DNA of 64,000 bases from Cenococcum geophilum 1.58 (GCA_001692895.1 KV748274.1:62001-126000), one strand, 5' to 3'. Counted from the stretch's first letter, positions 32,534 through 45,985 are shown. Made by a program: numbers and translations. The notes: a model not told the origin generated them from the sequence alone.

Positions 32534-35500
32534 AGAGCTAGGTATAGAGTTAATTAGCCAACCAACGTTATTAAGCCGCATTAGCAGCGAAACCAGCCCA
32601 AAACCACCTAATAAAGCAATCCGATATCGGAATCCCATCCCCCGCACTAAGAAACCCCATAAAACCACGTCGCCCCCATCTACAAAGCATGGGGGGCGAC
32701 GGAGGCACGCAAGCGTCCCGCTGTAGTCGCGAAAGTCGCGACGTGAGCGAGCTGAATAATAAACCAGGTAGGTAACAACACGGAAAGGACAGCCGCCAGC
32801 CTAACCAGCAATGGCAAAAATTAAAGGAAATACTTAGATAAATTAAAGATAATCTTATAAAAGAGGAGGAAGAAACCCTAAGACACTAGATATAGATTGC
32901 GGTTTAAGAGGCGATATAATACGTTAAAGCTCTCTTAACGCGTCTAGTGCCACAGATAACCCAGAGAAAGGAAACTAAGGCCTAGCTTAACCGGATTAAA
33001 GTAGGTATTATAAAAATCCAAAAGGAAACACGTAAAGAAGGACTACTAGGCTTAAGAGTCCCTTTAGTATAGGACTAGACCTAGGCAGCTATCGCCGCGT
33101 AGGCGGCCCACATAGTAAACACAGTCGCGGCACTATAGAGAGCGACTGTACGGGTCCGGCTTAAGAAGCCCTAGGGCTAAAAACTAGGGGAGCTCTTTAA
33201 GACTATTTAGAGAATAATACTAAGCGTATATACCTTACGCACCCTTAATAGCGGGGATATTAACGTCTACGTCCCCCTTTAAATAATAAAGGATTAAATT
33301 CTAAACAGACTAAATACGCCAGAACTTAAAATACTAAGGAAAAACTACCTCTTAGAAGTACCTAGGGTCCTACTTAAAACCCTAATTAACAGTAGAAGGA
33401 ATATAGATAACTTAGAATTAATTTAATCTATCTGCAAAGCTATAAAGCGCCTTATGCTTAAAATAGCTATTAGCTAAATCTAATAGCTATACGCCCCTAA
33501 AGCGTAGGCGAAACGCTAGGCAAACCCTAGTAGTGCCTAAAGAAAACCTAAGAAAACCAGAGAAATACTTATAATTAGTATCCTAACCTAAGCAATTTAG
33601 TAAAAGATTATAAAAAGCGGGATAGTTATTAAATCTTAGCCTTTTAAGACTAGGCTATTTAAGAATAGCTTAATTATAAAGTAATACTACTAATATAATT
33701 AATAGGGATATATATAAAGCGTATATAGAAAGTAAATAAAATGCGGATAATATATAGGATTATATAGCACTACAGATTGCTCTAAGGAAAGGGTATTTTA
33801 TGTTAACTATAGTAAAGCATATAAAGTATAGCAAAAAAAGAAGTATAAGACCTTTTAGAGCTACCTTAAGGGCATTTAAATAAAAAGGATAGCCCTTTTT
33901 ACGCAGTCGCTTCGTATATAAGAAGCTATAGAAACAACAATATAACCACCCCTAATACTAGGAAACTTTATAATCATCACTAATAAAAAAAGAGGATAGG
34001 AATTATTAGGGACCTAAGAACTACCACTTAAACAGAAACTAGGTAAACTATCTTTTATTAATAAAGTAAGCAGAGACAGTTTATAATTAAGGCTTTAGCT
34101 ACACGCTAATAGAGTAATAATAATTACTAGTAAGAGTAAAGAGAACTAGGACACTAATATAGAGGAACCTATACCTACCCTAAATAAGTAAGTATATAAT
34201 TATCTAGTATAACTACGGAAATATAAATTAAGGGGCATATCGCCCCTTTTTTAATAGCGTTACGCTAGTAAACTACTAGGTCCTTATAGTTTAGGAGCCG
34301 GTATATAATAGGTACACTAAATTAATATACTGCCCTAGGGGATTCACACTTATATATAACGCTCTCCCTATAATAAAGGTCTGCTTTATAATTAGCTAGG
34401 ATATTAAAGCTACGTATTAGACGCGCAGATAGTACGGCCCCTTTACTATAGCCCTTTGGGTGCGCCTAGAGGGGCTAAAGATAATAATTATTAATATCTA
34501 CAACCTACGCGAAGACGGCCCTTAGATTAAGATATAGCCTAAGGTTAAAATGGCCATTAAGGATGCCAAAAGAGAAATTATACTCTTAGGCGACTTTAAT
34601 ACCTACTACCTAATATAGGGTAGAAAGTATATAGCTAGCGAAGAATAGGCGGAACGCCTACTAGCCGAAACTGATGCTAGAGGTCTTATACTCGCCATAC
34701 TAAGAGGAGAGTTTATATAGAAAAGAGGGGAATAGGAGAGCGTAATCGACCTCACGTTTATATCCCCAAATTTATATAGAAAAGTCAACTTCTATAGTAT
34801 AGATAAGGAATAGGCCCTTATAAAAGACTATATACCTATTTATATCCAAATTAATAATGCTAGCTGTCTACTAGCAGAACACTAGCGCTTTGCCTTTAAA
34901 AAACTAGACTTATAAGGCCTCCTTTAAAGCATCTAGGAGCTTAACTAGGCTATATTTAAAGACCCCCTTTAAGCCCCTTAGGAAGGGATTAAATAAGCAC
35001 TTAAAAAATATTACTCGTAAGCACAACCTAGCTAGTAGGCCCGCTAAAAATGGTTGCTATATACTATATAGCTCTACCCCAGCGCCCGCTAGGCGTAATA
35101 ATAGTACTAAGTCTATAATAACCCCTAGGACTTATAAAGATACTTAGCACTAAGTAATAAACTATAGAAAGAAACTAGGAGAGTTAGTTATAACAACTAA
35201 AGGCGCTTTATTTAAGAACTTACTAAGGACTAGTTAAAACCCTATAATAAAGGTCTATAGATTTTATTAAAATAGAGCAGAAAAGCAAATATAGTAAAGG
35301 TAGACCCTTAGTTACCAGACCTTAGGAGGTCTATTAAGGACCCCTTTATAGACAACAATACTATAAAAGCGGACATCCTTACAGCAAAGTTTTTTCCTAA
35401 GACTGGTATAGCAAACCTTAGTAATATTAAAATAAAGGCAACAATAGAATAAAGAGTACTTAATATTAGCCCTATTATTTTAAAAGAAGAAATTAATAGG

Positions 35501-37800
35501 CTAATTAAAAGCCTCCTAAATAGAAAAGCTTTAGGGCCAAATAGTATACTAAATAAAATCCTTAAAGTAATTGCTCTAGTAATTATAGAGGACTTAGTAA
35601 AAGTAGCTAGTTACTGTTTTACTAATAGAACAATACTAAAAAGCCTTAAAGAATCTATAATGGTGGTATTACGTAAAAAGGGAAAGAAAGATTATTCCCT
35701 CCTAAGCAGTTATAGACTAGTTACCCTTAAAAATACGCTAGTAAAAGTCTTAGAGAAGTATATAGCTAACATTATATTAAAAGCAGCGGAAGAGTATAGA
35801 TTACTCCCTTAGAACCAAATAGGAGAAAGGCGCAAGTGGTCTACACTATTAGCGGTAGGACTGCTAAGCTTTTATATATAAACAGCGTAGCGAATACGCC
35901 GTGGGTATATAGTATTAATGCTAAGCCTAGATATAATAGGGGCGTATAACCATATATCCTATAAAAGGCTTCTTTATATCTTAAAAAAAAAGGCTTTTTA
36001 AAATAGCTTATAGACTTTATATAAAGCTTCTTAACAGTATATAAAACCTATATTAAGTTTATAGGATATAAAAGCGATTAGATCTAGATATAGATAGGTA
36101 TCCCCTAAGGTTCCCCCCTATTACCAATTTTATTTCTTTTCTTTATATTAGAACTCTTAGAAAAATTCTAAAGCCCTAATAGTAGCATACTAGGGTTTAG
36201 CTTTATAGACGACATAAACCTTATTACCTAGGGGGACTCTACAGCTAAGAACTGTTAACGACTTAAGGCCACCTACTATTACTGCACTAAATAGGCAAAC
36301 TAACACGGCTTGGCGTTTGCCCCTAAAAAGTACTAGCTTATATACTTTATAAGGCAACGGCGCCACGCTACTATAGACCTTACGTCTACCGTGTATATTA
36401 CTAGCTGCGAGATAGCTTCTAAGAAAACCAGTATATAAATTCTAGGGATTTAGGTGGACCCTAAGCTTCAATAAAAAGAATAGATTAAGAAAGCGGCAGC
36501 TAAAGGCTTAGTAGCCTTTAAAGTGATATTAAGGATCACTATATCTATATAGGGCCCATTAATGCGCCTCCTATATACGGCTACCATCTAACTAGCAATG
36601 CTATACGGGGCCTAAGTATAGGGAGTATAAGATAACGGCGGAATGCTAGCAAAAAGCTTACTTAAACCGCTATAAAAAATCTAGAACTAGTGCCTCCGTA
36701 GGGTTATAGGGGCATACTAGCGAATACCAATAGCTGTAATTAAAAAGAAAGCGGCTATTCCCCTAATCTAACTCTATATTAAAATAACAGCCCTCTAAAG
36801 AGCTGCTAAGATAGCTTCTAATAGGGTAAAAAAGGAATCAGTAGAGGCACTTAAGGGTATTTAAAAACCACTAGTAAAAAGCCAGTAGAAAATAAGACGG
36901 CCACTAGTACTATTAAAAGCGCTTAAGGACCGCGTAAAGGACTATAAGAATAAGATATAGGGATTCCTAATACACTAAAAGGACTATATAGAGCAGAAAG
37001 CTATAATAAACCCCTATAGGCGCAGCTGGTGAAGCGCTAGCAGAGCGTAAATAGAACGCCATTACTATATAGGAGGTCACTAGCACCGCTAGCGGGAAAT
37101 TACCCTTATCGCGAAATGGGCAGACCTAGAATAGCGCCAACGGTAGCAAGTAAAGGCTAAAAACCGCATAGAGACTATATAGAAGACCCTATAGGGGAAA
37201 CCTACAATCCTACTATATAAAGATTTAATAAAAGCAGAAGCTATAGCACTATTTCTTCTTTATACAGAGGTAATAGGGCTTAAAGTATAGCTTACATCTA
37301 TTAGAGTACTAGAGATTCTCCCGCGGTATAAATGCGGTTAAATAAGGCAAATAGTATACTATATGTTATTTCAGTGTCCATAATATTAAAGGGCTAACTT
37401 TATAGCATAATATGCCTCTAAACGCCTCTAAGAGGTCTTAAGCAATAAAAGAAGTACCTAAGCAGCTATAAAATAGCTAGTATAATTAGGTACTTTAAGT
37501 TAGTTCCAGGCTATAAAGGCAATAAATAAAGAGGATATAAGTAGATATTAGCTATTCTAGAGCTTAAAGGACTAGTAAAAGCAAGGGTAAAAAGATAAGG
37601 GAAAAAGGGGTAGTATGAGATTATCTGCAAAGCGCGGCTAGTAGGCTTAAAATATAGACTTCTAGCTAGGTAGAAGGCGAGCCACCAGCGTCCCAATACG
37701 GGAACGCTGTTATCTCTCCAGCGCGGCCCGCAATCGGGTTTTCTCTTAGATAGAGTTTTTCCTATAGAAGGTATTAGCCTGCGTGGACCCATTAGGGGGA
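32481..37800 (+). mobile_element. Tad-like non-LTR retrotransposon (LINE), RIP-damaged
   Basis: Plus strand. ORF1 begins MCTALRNGGETPEL at 32481 and is open for 81 codons, then continues with stops; it has a CCHC-like zinc knuckle near 33735-33790 (KCG..., ...TTDCSKERVF). ORF2: endonuclease motif LGDFN at about 34588-34605, reverse transcriptase IPxGSP with a stop at the Gln (36099-36116) and FIDDIN (36202-36225). The 3' part to about 37480 is a degraded RNase H/cysteine-rich tail, followed by a GC-richer 3' UTR to about 37800. The 5' boundary (about 32470) and 3' boundary are estimates. It lies inside the large TIR element. Confidence 0.82.
34190..37480 (+). pseudogene. LINE ORF2 relic (endonuclease and reverse transcriptase)
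   Basis: One dominant frame with many TAG/TAA where Gln/Trp would be expected. The order is apurinic-type endonuclease, linker, reverse transcriptase, C-terminal region. Inactive as read. Confidence 0.75.
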
Positions 37801-38524
37801 CCGGGACGGGCGGTAAATTGAATTTATTATTAATTAGCTAACCACTCCGGCGCTCTATAATTGTAGGCTCTTAGATATAAAGTAGAGGTATTAATTTAGG
37901 TCCCACTAGGCGCAGGCATAGGCGTAGGCGTATACGCGAAGCAGAGGCGGCAGCACCTAAATTAGTTTACGCGACGCCTTATAAAGTACCGCGTAATTTA
38001 ATTAATCGGCTTAGGCGCGATCTAAATTTAGACTCTACTACTTATACTATAACTAAAATTAAGACTTAATCGTAATATTATAGCTGTAAAATTTACGTAG
38101 CGCGCACTTTTAATTTTTGTAATATAGGCGCAAACAAGTTAAACGTATATAATATTCTAACTTAATAAGGAAGCGTCTAAACCAAATAAGGTAGGGGTTG
38201 TATGCGTAGTAATTAGGGGGTGTGCGATTAGGAGTGCCCTATTATTAATAGTTTTAAATTTTATTAAAAAAAATACTTTTTTAACCTAATTTTCAGTATA
38301 TATATATATATTATTATAATATTTTTATAAAAAATTATAGTTTTAGTATTTAATAAGCTATATTTAAATTTTTAGAGATAAAAAGAAAGCCGCTATAGTA
38401 GTAGAATACGCCCACCACTTATCTAATAAAGAAATAACCACTTCTAACTAAACTTATAGTATAATATGCCTTAGAACTAATATACGCACCACAGTTAGAA
38501 AGCCTGCGCGATATAAAAGGGTCG

Positions 38525-38895
38525 TGTTATAGGACACCCCCATAACACCTTGCACACGTCTACCTATTTCCACTAACTTAGCAATTAGAGACTAACCGCG
38601 AAATAGCAATTTAACAGCAACCTAATGGCAATTTAATGGCAATCTACGGCATTCTGCCATATTCTGCCAAGTCCTACTAAATTCTACTAAGTTTTACTAG
38701 GACTATAACCTAAACCCTATTCTGCCCTATATATATATTAATTAAGCAACTAAGTTAATAATATATACCCTTTCTTCCCGTTTTCTTACCTTCTTTTCTT
38801 ATATAATGTCTTAACCTCCTTATATAGTTTATATATATAGCTTAATAATATCTACCTTGCTATATATTATTGCCGCTTATACTTACTCCGTAATA
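38525..38895 (+). repeat. LTR in plus orientation
   Basis: 371 bp. Its reverse complement occurs at 39872-40229. Contains CTGCCATATTCTGCC, the complement of the GGCAGAATATGGCAG string seen in other LTR families here. Confidence 0.85.
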
Positions 38896-39871
38896 TTACG
38901 TTACGTTAACTACCTATATTACTATTAATATGCAGAACGAACCTAAAACTCCTATAATGGCTACCGGCATTATATCCGCACTTTAAGAATAATTAGTAGA
39001 GATATAGAAGTCTTTTATAAACACCCTTATATAAAACTAAGCTATTTTAAATTAATAATAAGCCAAATAAGAAGTACGATACTAGTGATTAATTAAAAAC
39101 CTCTAAGAAAAAATCCGTATACTTAAAATACCTATATTAGGGCCTTAAGACTAAATACTATTTTTAGAAATAAATACGTAGAATATAAGCCCTAAACCTA
39201 TAGTAGCTGTCTACCTTAAACTAACTACTATACCGTAATAATCTAAATAGGTACCTAATCCCCTAGTATTTACTAGTAAATAATAAGAGCTCTAATTATT
39301 TCTAAGCCAGCTTAAAAATAAGTTAACTAGTAACGCTAACTACTACTTAACTAAAGCTAACTAACTCTATTACGCCCTAAGTTAACTAGGAAAAGAGGTA
39401 GCTAACCTTATTAAATCTCTTTAGCCAAACTTAGTATAAAGCCTAGTTATACTTTTTAAAGCTATATATAGTAACCTAAACTACTAAGCTACTACTTAGA
39501 GGAAAATAAACTATATAGCTTAAGGAACGAAAAGTTTCCTAATATACTTCTTTAAATTTAATCGTTACGTAAAGGAAACTAGCTAGAATAACTCTATATT
39601 AGTTAATAGCCTTATATTAAATCCCTAAGCCCTAAACTAAAAACCTCCCTAATGGGCGTAGACCTATTAGAAGCCCTTAATGCCTATGCAAATATTATTA
39701 ATAAACGGTATAATAATATACTACGCTCCTTAATATAATATAATAGCCCTATAAACATTTACTAAGTTATCTTAGCTTAAGCACCCTAACGCTATAGATA
39801 TTAATACTAGGACCCTAGGATACGCCCTACTAGGGTCCTTTAAATAAGAATAACGTATTAAGCTAGGCCTC
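38525..39871 (+). mobile_element. Gypsy 5' LTR plus gag, plus-strand half
   Basis: LTR 38525-38895 (TGTTATAGG... to ...CCGTAATA), then a gag-like frame on plus from about 38930 (MATGIISAL..., later LFLSQLKNKLT, RKINYIAQGTKSFLIYFFKFNRYVKE) with RIP stops. It stops exactly at 39871, where the same LTR family begins in reverse. No pol follows on this strand. Confidence 0.78.
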
Positions 39872-40229
39872 TGTTACGGAGTAAGTATAAGCGGCGAAAA
39901 TATATAGCAAGGTAGATATTATTAAGCTATATATATAAACTATATAAGGAGGTTAAGACGTTATGTAAGGAAAGAAGATAGGAAAACGGGAAAAATGGGC
40001 ATATATTATTAACTTAGTTACTTAGTTAATATATATAGGGTAGAATAGGGTTTAGGTTATAGTCCTAATAAAACTTAGCAGAATTTAGTAGAACTTGGCA
40101 GAATATAGCAGAATGCCGTAAATTACCGTTAGATTGCTATTAAATTGCTATTTTATGGTTAGTCTCTAATTACTAGGTTAGTAGAAATAGGTAGACGTAT
40201 ACAAGGTATTATAAGGGTATCCTATAATA
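39872..40229 (-). repeat. LTR in minus orientation
   Basis: 358 bp, the reverse complement of 38525-38895 with transitions and small gaps. It begins TGTTACGGAG exactly at the end of the plus-strand gag. Confidence 0.85.
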
Positions 40230-43200
40230 GTACCCCCCCTTTAAACTTAAGCTTCTGCGAGATAGGGCTATAGTAGTTCTAAGTAGAGTTTATAAAAGTC
40301 TTCTATAGCTTATATAAGTCCTATAGAGTTAATAGGTTCCTATAAGGACTTAGTAAAGCCTTTCTATTTCGTAAGATATATATATTAGCGTTTCCGTTTA
40401 TTATACTTAATATTATTAATTCTTTTAATAAAGTACTTGTTTTTACTATCTACTTTAACTAATAGGGGAGGGTCTTATATCTATTTGGGTAGGGCATCTA
40501 ATATAGAAGTAGTAGGGTAGAGGACTAACGTATAGAATATAGGGTGGATTTAAACCGTATTAGGGAGCTTTAGTTAGTAGGTATAGAAGGAAATAATCTT
40601 CTTAACCTTATAAAGGCCAGTATTCTTCTAATTAAGCTTCTTAGTAGGTTGTTTTATATTTAGATTTCTTATATTTAGCTAAATAAAGTTACTAATTTAA
40701 TAGGCTGGTACTAGGGTTTATTTCTTATTCGCTATGGCTTTATAAACAGATTAAGCCTATATTATCTTATTAGTAAGGAATTATTATAGTTTCTCTATCT
40801 TCTTTATAAATTTATTTACTTTTATAACTTATAAGGTATAATAAGTAGGGTAAGGAATATTACTAAAGGGTTTAAACCCTATTTATAGGTACTAGCCGTA
40901 ATTAGCTAGGAATAGGGAGACTTTTATAGTTTCTAAGATGGAATTATTTATAGTAAACTTAGTAAATATAAGCTAGTTAATCTAGTTATTCTATAAATAT
41001 AACGTATATATCCGAATATACTATTCTATTATAATATTTACGCATTCCATTTAACTATCTGTTTTTAGGTAATATATAGTAAATAGTAGTACTTTAATAT
41101 AGAGTTAAGTAGTTAGTTTTTTCTAAAATACTAAGATAAACTAGCTGCCTTTATTAGAGATAATCGTTTTAGAGAGTCTATAGAGTTTCTATACGTAATC
41201 TAGGAATAGTTAAGCAATAATAGGCGTTAATATATTAGGGTAGGCGATTAAGTGTCTTATCTTAAATAGTTGGTTTATAACTACTATAATGTTTATATAG
41301 CCTCTACTTTTAAAAAGGTTAATAATAAAGTTAATTAAAATATTCTTTTATCTTTAGTCCGGAATAGGCAGCGGCTTTAAAAGGCCGTTATATATCTTAT
41401 ATAAGGCTTTAGCTTATTAGTAGGTATAGCAGCTAGAGATATACCTTCATATTATATTATATATATTTAGCTAATAGTATTCTTATTAAGGCAGTTTTAG
41501 GGGTTTTCCTTAGTCTAGGTGGCCGGCTATTAGTAAATCGTGTATATATTTAAGGAGCTTAAGCTTAAGTTTATTATAGTTAGGTATAATTAGGCGGTTC
41601 TAATAATATAAGCGGTTTCCACGGGCTTTATATTTACTTAGAGAAATCTTTTTAGAGCGTCTAATACTATCTTATATTAGCTTAAGCGTCTCTTAAATAA
41701 ACTCGTTATTTAGGTATTTGTTATATATAATCTATTTAATTAATTAATTAGTTATTTTAAGGGTGTATACCATAAGATCTTTAATAAGAGGGTTAAATAG
41801 TTTAGAGCGAAGTAGAGTCTAATTTTAGTAAAAGCGCGCTTTTTTTAGGGCTAGCGTGTCTTGCGAGCGTTAGGTTAGAGTATTAGGCTTTTAACCTTAA
41901 ACGCCTAGGTAGTATATAATTAAGAATTAGAAACGGAATAAATATTCTAACTAGTGGGCCTAATAATAACTTAGTTGTTTTGTGGTTATAAAGTACTATA
42001 GGTTCTTATAGTCGCTAAAAACCTTAATTAGAAATTCGGCGCCTTTTAGTTTAGGTTACTATTACTTAAAGTATCTAATAATAGCTAGTAATTCTTTATT
42101 ATAGATCTTATAATTATATTTAGTAGGGCTTAGTTACTTTAAAAAGTATACTATAGGGTATAATACTCCTTCTTTATTATATTAAGATAGGATGCCTTTA
42201 GTAATATAATTAGATAAGTTGGCTTTTATAATACTTATTCGTTCTAGGTTAAAGTATTAGAGTATAGGTATAGTAGTAAATATAACCTTTAGATAAGTAA
42301 AGGCCTTCTTATATTCCTTATTAAAGATAAAGGCTTTATCCTTTTAGGTTAGAGCTATAAGGGGTAAAACTAGGGCGGAAAAGTTATTAATAAACCGTTA
42401 GTAGAACTTAGTAAATCCTATAAAGACTCTTATATCCTTAACATTCTTAGGTTCTTATTAGTTTATAATTACTTTAACTTTTTTTAGGTCTATTTATATG
42501 CCATTTATAAAAATAAAAAACCTAAGGTATAGGACTTCTATTTTATAGAATTTATATTTATTTATATCTAATTATAGACTAGCTCCTTATAGGGCTTATA
42601 GGATAAAATTAACGTATTTCCAGTGTTTAGTTAGGTTATTACTATATATTAAGATGTCGTTAATATAAGCAGTATAGAAGATATCTAGGTAAAGATATAG
42701 GGTATTATTTATATAATGTTAAAACGAGCTCAGAGCGTTTGTAAGGCTAAAGGGTATTACTAAGTACTTAAATAATCCATATTGGGTATAAAATGCAGTA
42801 AGCTATTTATCTCCTTTTATAATACAAAGGCGGTTAAATATAGAGATAATATTAAGCTTTATATAAAAGTGGGCCTTACTTAGTTAGTTTAGCATCTCTT
42901 ATATTAGCGGGATTAGATATCAATTCTTAACGGTAACAGTGTTAAGAGTTTAGCAGTCTACATAAAAGCGTAGTCCGCTGCTTAGTTTTTTTAATAAAGA
43001 TTACTAGTACGGCTATAGGTAAAAAGCTTACTTTAATAAATCCTTCACTTAGGTTCTTATCTAGATACTTTTATAGTACTTAGAGTTTGTTTTAAAACAT
43101 CCCGTATAGGGGTTTAAATCTAAGCTGCTTTCCTTCTTTAAGTATAATTTTATAGTTATATAATTGGTATTCTAATAGCTTATTAGCTTCCTTTTATAAG

Positions 43201-44689
43201 AATACTTTTAGGTGGTTATAGTACTCTACTAGTACCTTTATAGCAGGGTTAGTATACTTTTTTAGTACTAAGGCCTTCTTAATATTAGCTATAGTAATAG
43301 CAAAGATTATATATTTAGGTTTTTTAGCAAGTTATACTAGTAGGATAGTTCCAATTATATAGATATCTAGGGCGTTAAGCGGGCTCTAGTTATCTGTAAT
43401 TTCTTATATAGTTCCTTACTTAATTTTAGGTTTAGTATTAGGTATAGAGTTAGTATTAGATTTAGGTTTAGGTTCTTTAAATATTCTTTTTATTATAGAG
43501 TATTAATTCTTTTAGTAGTTTTATATACTAAGCTTAAGCTTCTACTTAGTTTAGGGCGGTGTAGTACTTAGGGTCTATTTATAGGGTTTAGTAGAATTTT
43601 TAGATCCTTAATAGATATTAGTGGAAATCTTACGTTAGTAGAATTTAGTAAAATTCCTAGGTTAGTAGAATTTGGTAAATTCCTTAGGCGTAAGGTAGAT
43701 ATTAGTAGAAATCTTAGGCTAATAGATTTTAGTAGATTTCCTAGATTTTAGTTTAGGGTTAGGATAGTATATTATAAGGCACTTCTGCTTATAATAGGAG
43801 GCAGTAAATAGAAGCTTAAGGTTGTTTTAATTAATGGTTACCTTATATAGCTTTATCTAGAGTTGTTTAAGGATTACTAGGTAACCTAAAGTAGTAATAA
43901 AAAGCTTAATTAGTTCTTTATAGTTTAGGTATTAGAGTTTTAAGGCTACTATATAAGTAATACGGCCTAAGATAGTGCGTTTACTATTAAATCTAAATAC
44001 GTTAATATGCCGGTTAAGGGGGATTAGGGTAAAACTATTATCTTATATAAAGATCTTGTTAATAAATCCTATGCCGCTAGCTCCTATATTAATTAGGATT
44101 TAAGCGTTAGCCTATTAATTATTCTACTAAAGGCGGCAGTTAATAGTTATGCTATAGTCTTAAGAGTTAGAGTTTATAACGTTAAATACGTTTAATAAAA
44201 TCCTATAGTAGAGCTGTTCTAGAGAGCGACTTAACTTTAGGACCTTCTGTAAGGGTACTTTTAGTCCCTTACTTAGCTGTATCGCCTAGGAGCTTTAAGG
44301 GGTAGCTAAGGCCTAGCCAAATACTAGGCTTAGCACCTCCTTATAAGCACCTCAGGCTTACAGCCCTTCCCTCCTTATTAGTTTATCTCTCTCTATACCT
44401 AGGCTATTACCTACCCTTATTACTATATCGTCCTCTTCTATTAACTCCCTATATAACTTATGCTTGGCTTACCTACTCCCTACTATACACCCTAGTAATA
44501 CTGCCTTATACCTTCCTTTTAAAGGTAATTAGGGCAGGGTTCTTATAGAACGTTAGTTAGAGCTTTATCCTTATAAATAGTGCTTATTAAATAAAGGGCT
44601 GGAACTAGATAAGGAGGGCCGTAATTAATAGCTTAAGGTTAGGCGTAATAAATAGTTGCTAATATTAGCTATTTTTAAATCATTTTAGG
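39872..44689 (-). mobile_element. Gypsy pol plus 3' LTR, minus-strand half
   Basis: Starts with the reverse LTR 39872-40229, then (on minus) a polypurine tract with a G-run at about 40230-40240, so this is a 3' LTR. Reverse transcriptase FYTAYINDILIY near 42640-42685 and a protease active-site-like INIGASGIGFINK near 44075-44130 are on minus. Neither a gag domain nor a 5' LTR was found to the right; the element ends at about 44689 where another LTR begins. A short repeated linker motif lies at 43588-43745. All frames are broken by RIP. Confidence 0.75.
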
Positions 44690-44876
44690 TATTACAGTGC
44701 TGCAATAAAGTAGACTAAATAACTACGTTATGATATAAAGAGGAGAAGAAGGTGGAAAGGGGGTATTATATATAAATAGTAGGGCCAGCCGCTAAGGTAC
44801 TAGTGGTAGGCTAGCTAATAGTAGGAAATAGTACGAGATAGTATAAAATAGTATGCGTTAGGTTAGTGCCGTAACA
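44690..44876 (-). repeat. 3' LTR of split Gypsy element
   Basis: 187 bp, TATTACAGTG (decayed TG) to GCCGTAACA. Only its last 35 bp or so are present in the copy ending at 52423. Confidence 0.75.
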
Positions 44877-45132
44877 GTACTCCTCTCCCTTAGATGGTTT
44901 AGTCCCTAAACTAAATAAAGAACTCTAAAATAGGCAGTATTTAGGGTTATCTATTTTTTACTATAAAGATATTAATTCCGCTTACTGCCCTTAACTAAGC
45001 TAATAGTGATTTTCTGTACCGGGTATAGAAAATCCTAATTAGTTAGTTTAGTAAGTAAGGTTAGTAGAACTCTATACNNCCACCTAAATTANTCCGTGTA
45101 GNGTTTCTTNGCNAGAATNTAGCTAATTANAN

Positions 45133-45155
45133 AACTTTAACCGCTAGTTAAAGTT
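45133..45155. repeat. Shared 23-bp palindrome, split Gypsy copy
   Basis: Decayed copy of the palindrome (AACTTTAACCG then CTAGTTAAAGTT), with the AATT...CTAATTA flank on its left. Confidence 0.75.
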
Positions 45156-45985
45156 CTATAATATCTTAACCACCACAAATTTTAATATAGTAGTCGGCTA
45201 TGACTTTAGCGTAACTTTTCCTTATCTTATACCCAGTCTAGGGGTCCTAGCTTCTTAGGGTGTTGCTTATAAAAGCGCTATACAGCCTATTTATAACCCT
45301 TTAGGTCTTTTTCTAGCTGCTAGGTTATATCCTTATAATATTTCTATTTAATCTTATAAGTTAGGCCTTAGGGGTCTTTGTTGTGTATATTAAGGATTTT
45401 CCTAAACTCCTATTTATCTTCTATATTACTATTATTATTTCTCTCTACTACTCGTCCTTATATATTGCGGCGCTCTATAGTATTAATATTTACTTAGCTA
45501 GGGATCTTTTTAGTAGCCTAGAGGCGGACCTTAAATATATAGAAGGATTTATTTACTTAAATATAGTTTAGGAGGTCTATTTATCTTTATATTTTCTAAG
45601 CTAACTATAATTATATCGCCTTTATAGAATAACGCGCTTTTATCCCTATAGGTATTAGTATTGTCTTTATAGCGTTACTATAAAATCCGGGCTAGGGCCT
45701 TAAGCTATATTAATATCCGCTTAAAGCGGTTGGCTATAGAGTCTATATAAAAGAACTCCTTCTTTACTTATACTAATAGTATTAGTAGGTAGGGGCCAGT
45801 AGGCTTAATTTTAAGGCGAGGGTTAAAGCTATAGTTTACAAAAAACGGGGAGATGCCTATACTCTCGTTAACTTAGTTATTTATAGCAAACTTAGTAAGC
45901 GGTAGGTAGTTAACCTAGTCGTCCTATATAAGGCTAATAAAAGCATAAAGGTACTTATTTACGGCAGCGTTAATAATTTTAGTTT

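Larger units (their letters stand above)
31988..38240. mobile_element. Large DNA element with about 150-bp inverted repeats, carrying a LINE
   Basis: AGGGCACTCCTAAT at 31988 is mirrored by ATTAGGAGTGCCCT ending at 38240. The inverted match runs inward about 150 bp (CCCCCTAATTACTACGCATAC, GACGCTTCCTTATTAAGTTA, TTTGCGCCTATATTAC on one side, reversed on the other). The left arm has an extra copy of the CCCCCTAATTACTAC unit. No transposase was recognised; interior flanks at 32150-32245 and 37810-38090 may be its remains (the right flank has an Arg-rich frame with stops). The target duplication is not clear. Confidence 0.65.
31687..38372. mobile_element. Palindromic AT-rich element, split by later insertions
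   Basis: The left piece 31687-31987 starts with GGTTTTCCTTACTAAAAT, as in the MITE at 22016. The right piece 38241 to about 38372 is the reverse complement of the left arm (31700s-31895). Between them lies a 6.25-kb TIR element. The expected right terminus is not found; sequence after about 38372 diverges, so that end is truncated. Confidence 0.65.

Noticed and set aside
37511-37792. 93-codon minus frame starting MGPRRLIPSIGK
   Set aside because: Antisense to the LINE 3' end; probably chance in less mutated sequence.
45383-45571. 62-codon plus frame in the Gypsy fragment
   Set aside because: Lies antisense to the minus-strand integrase region and is not conserved in the second copy.
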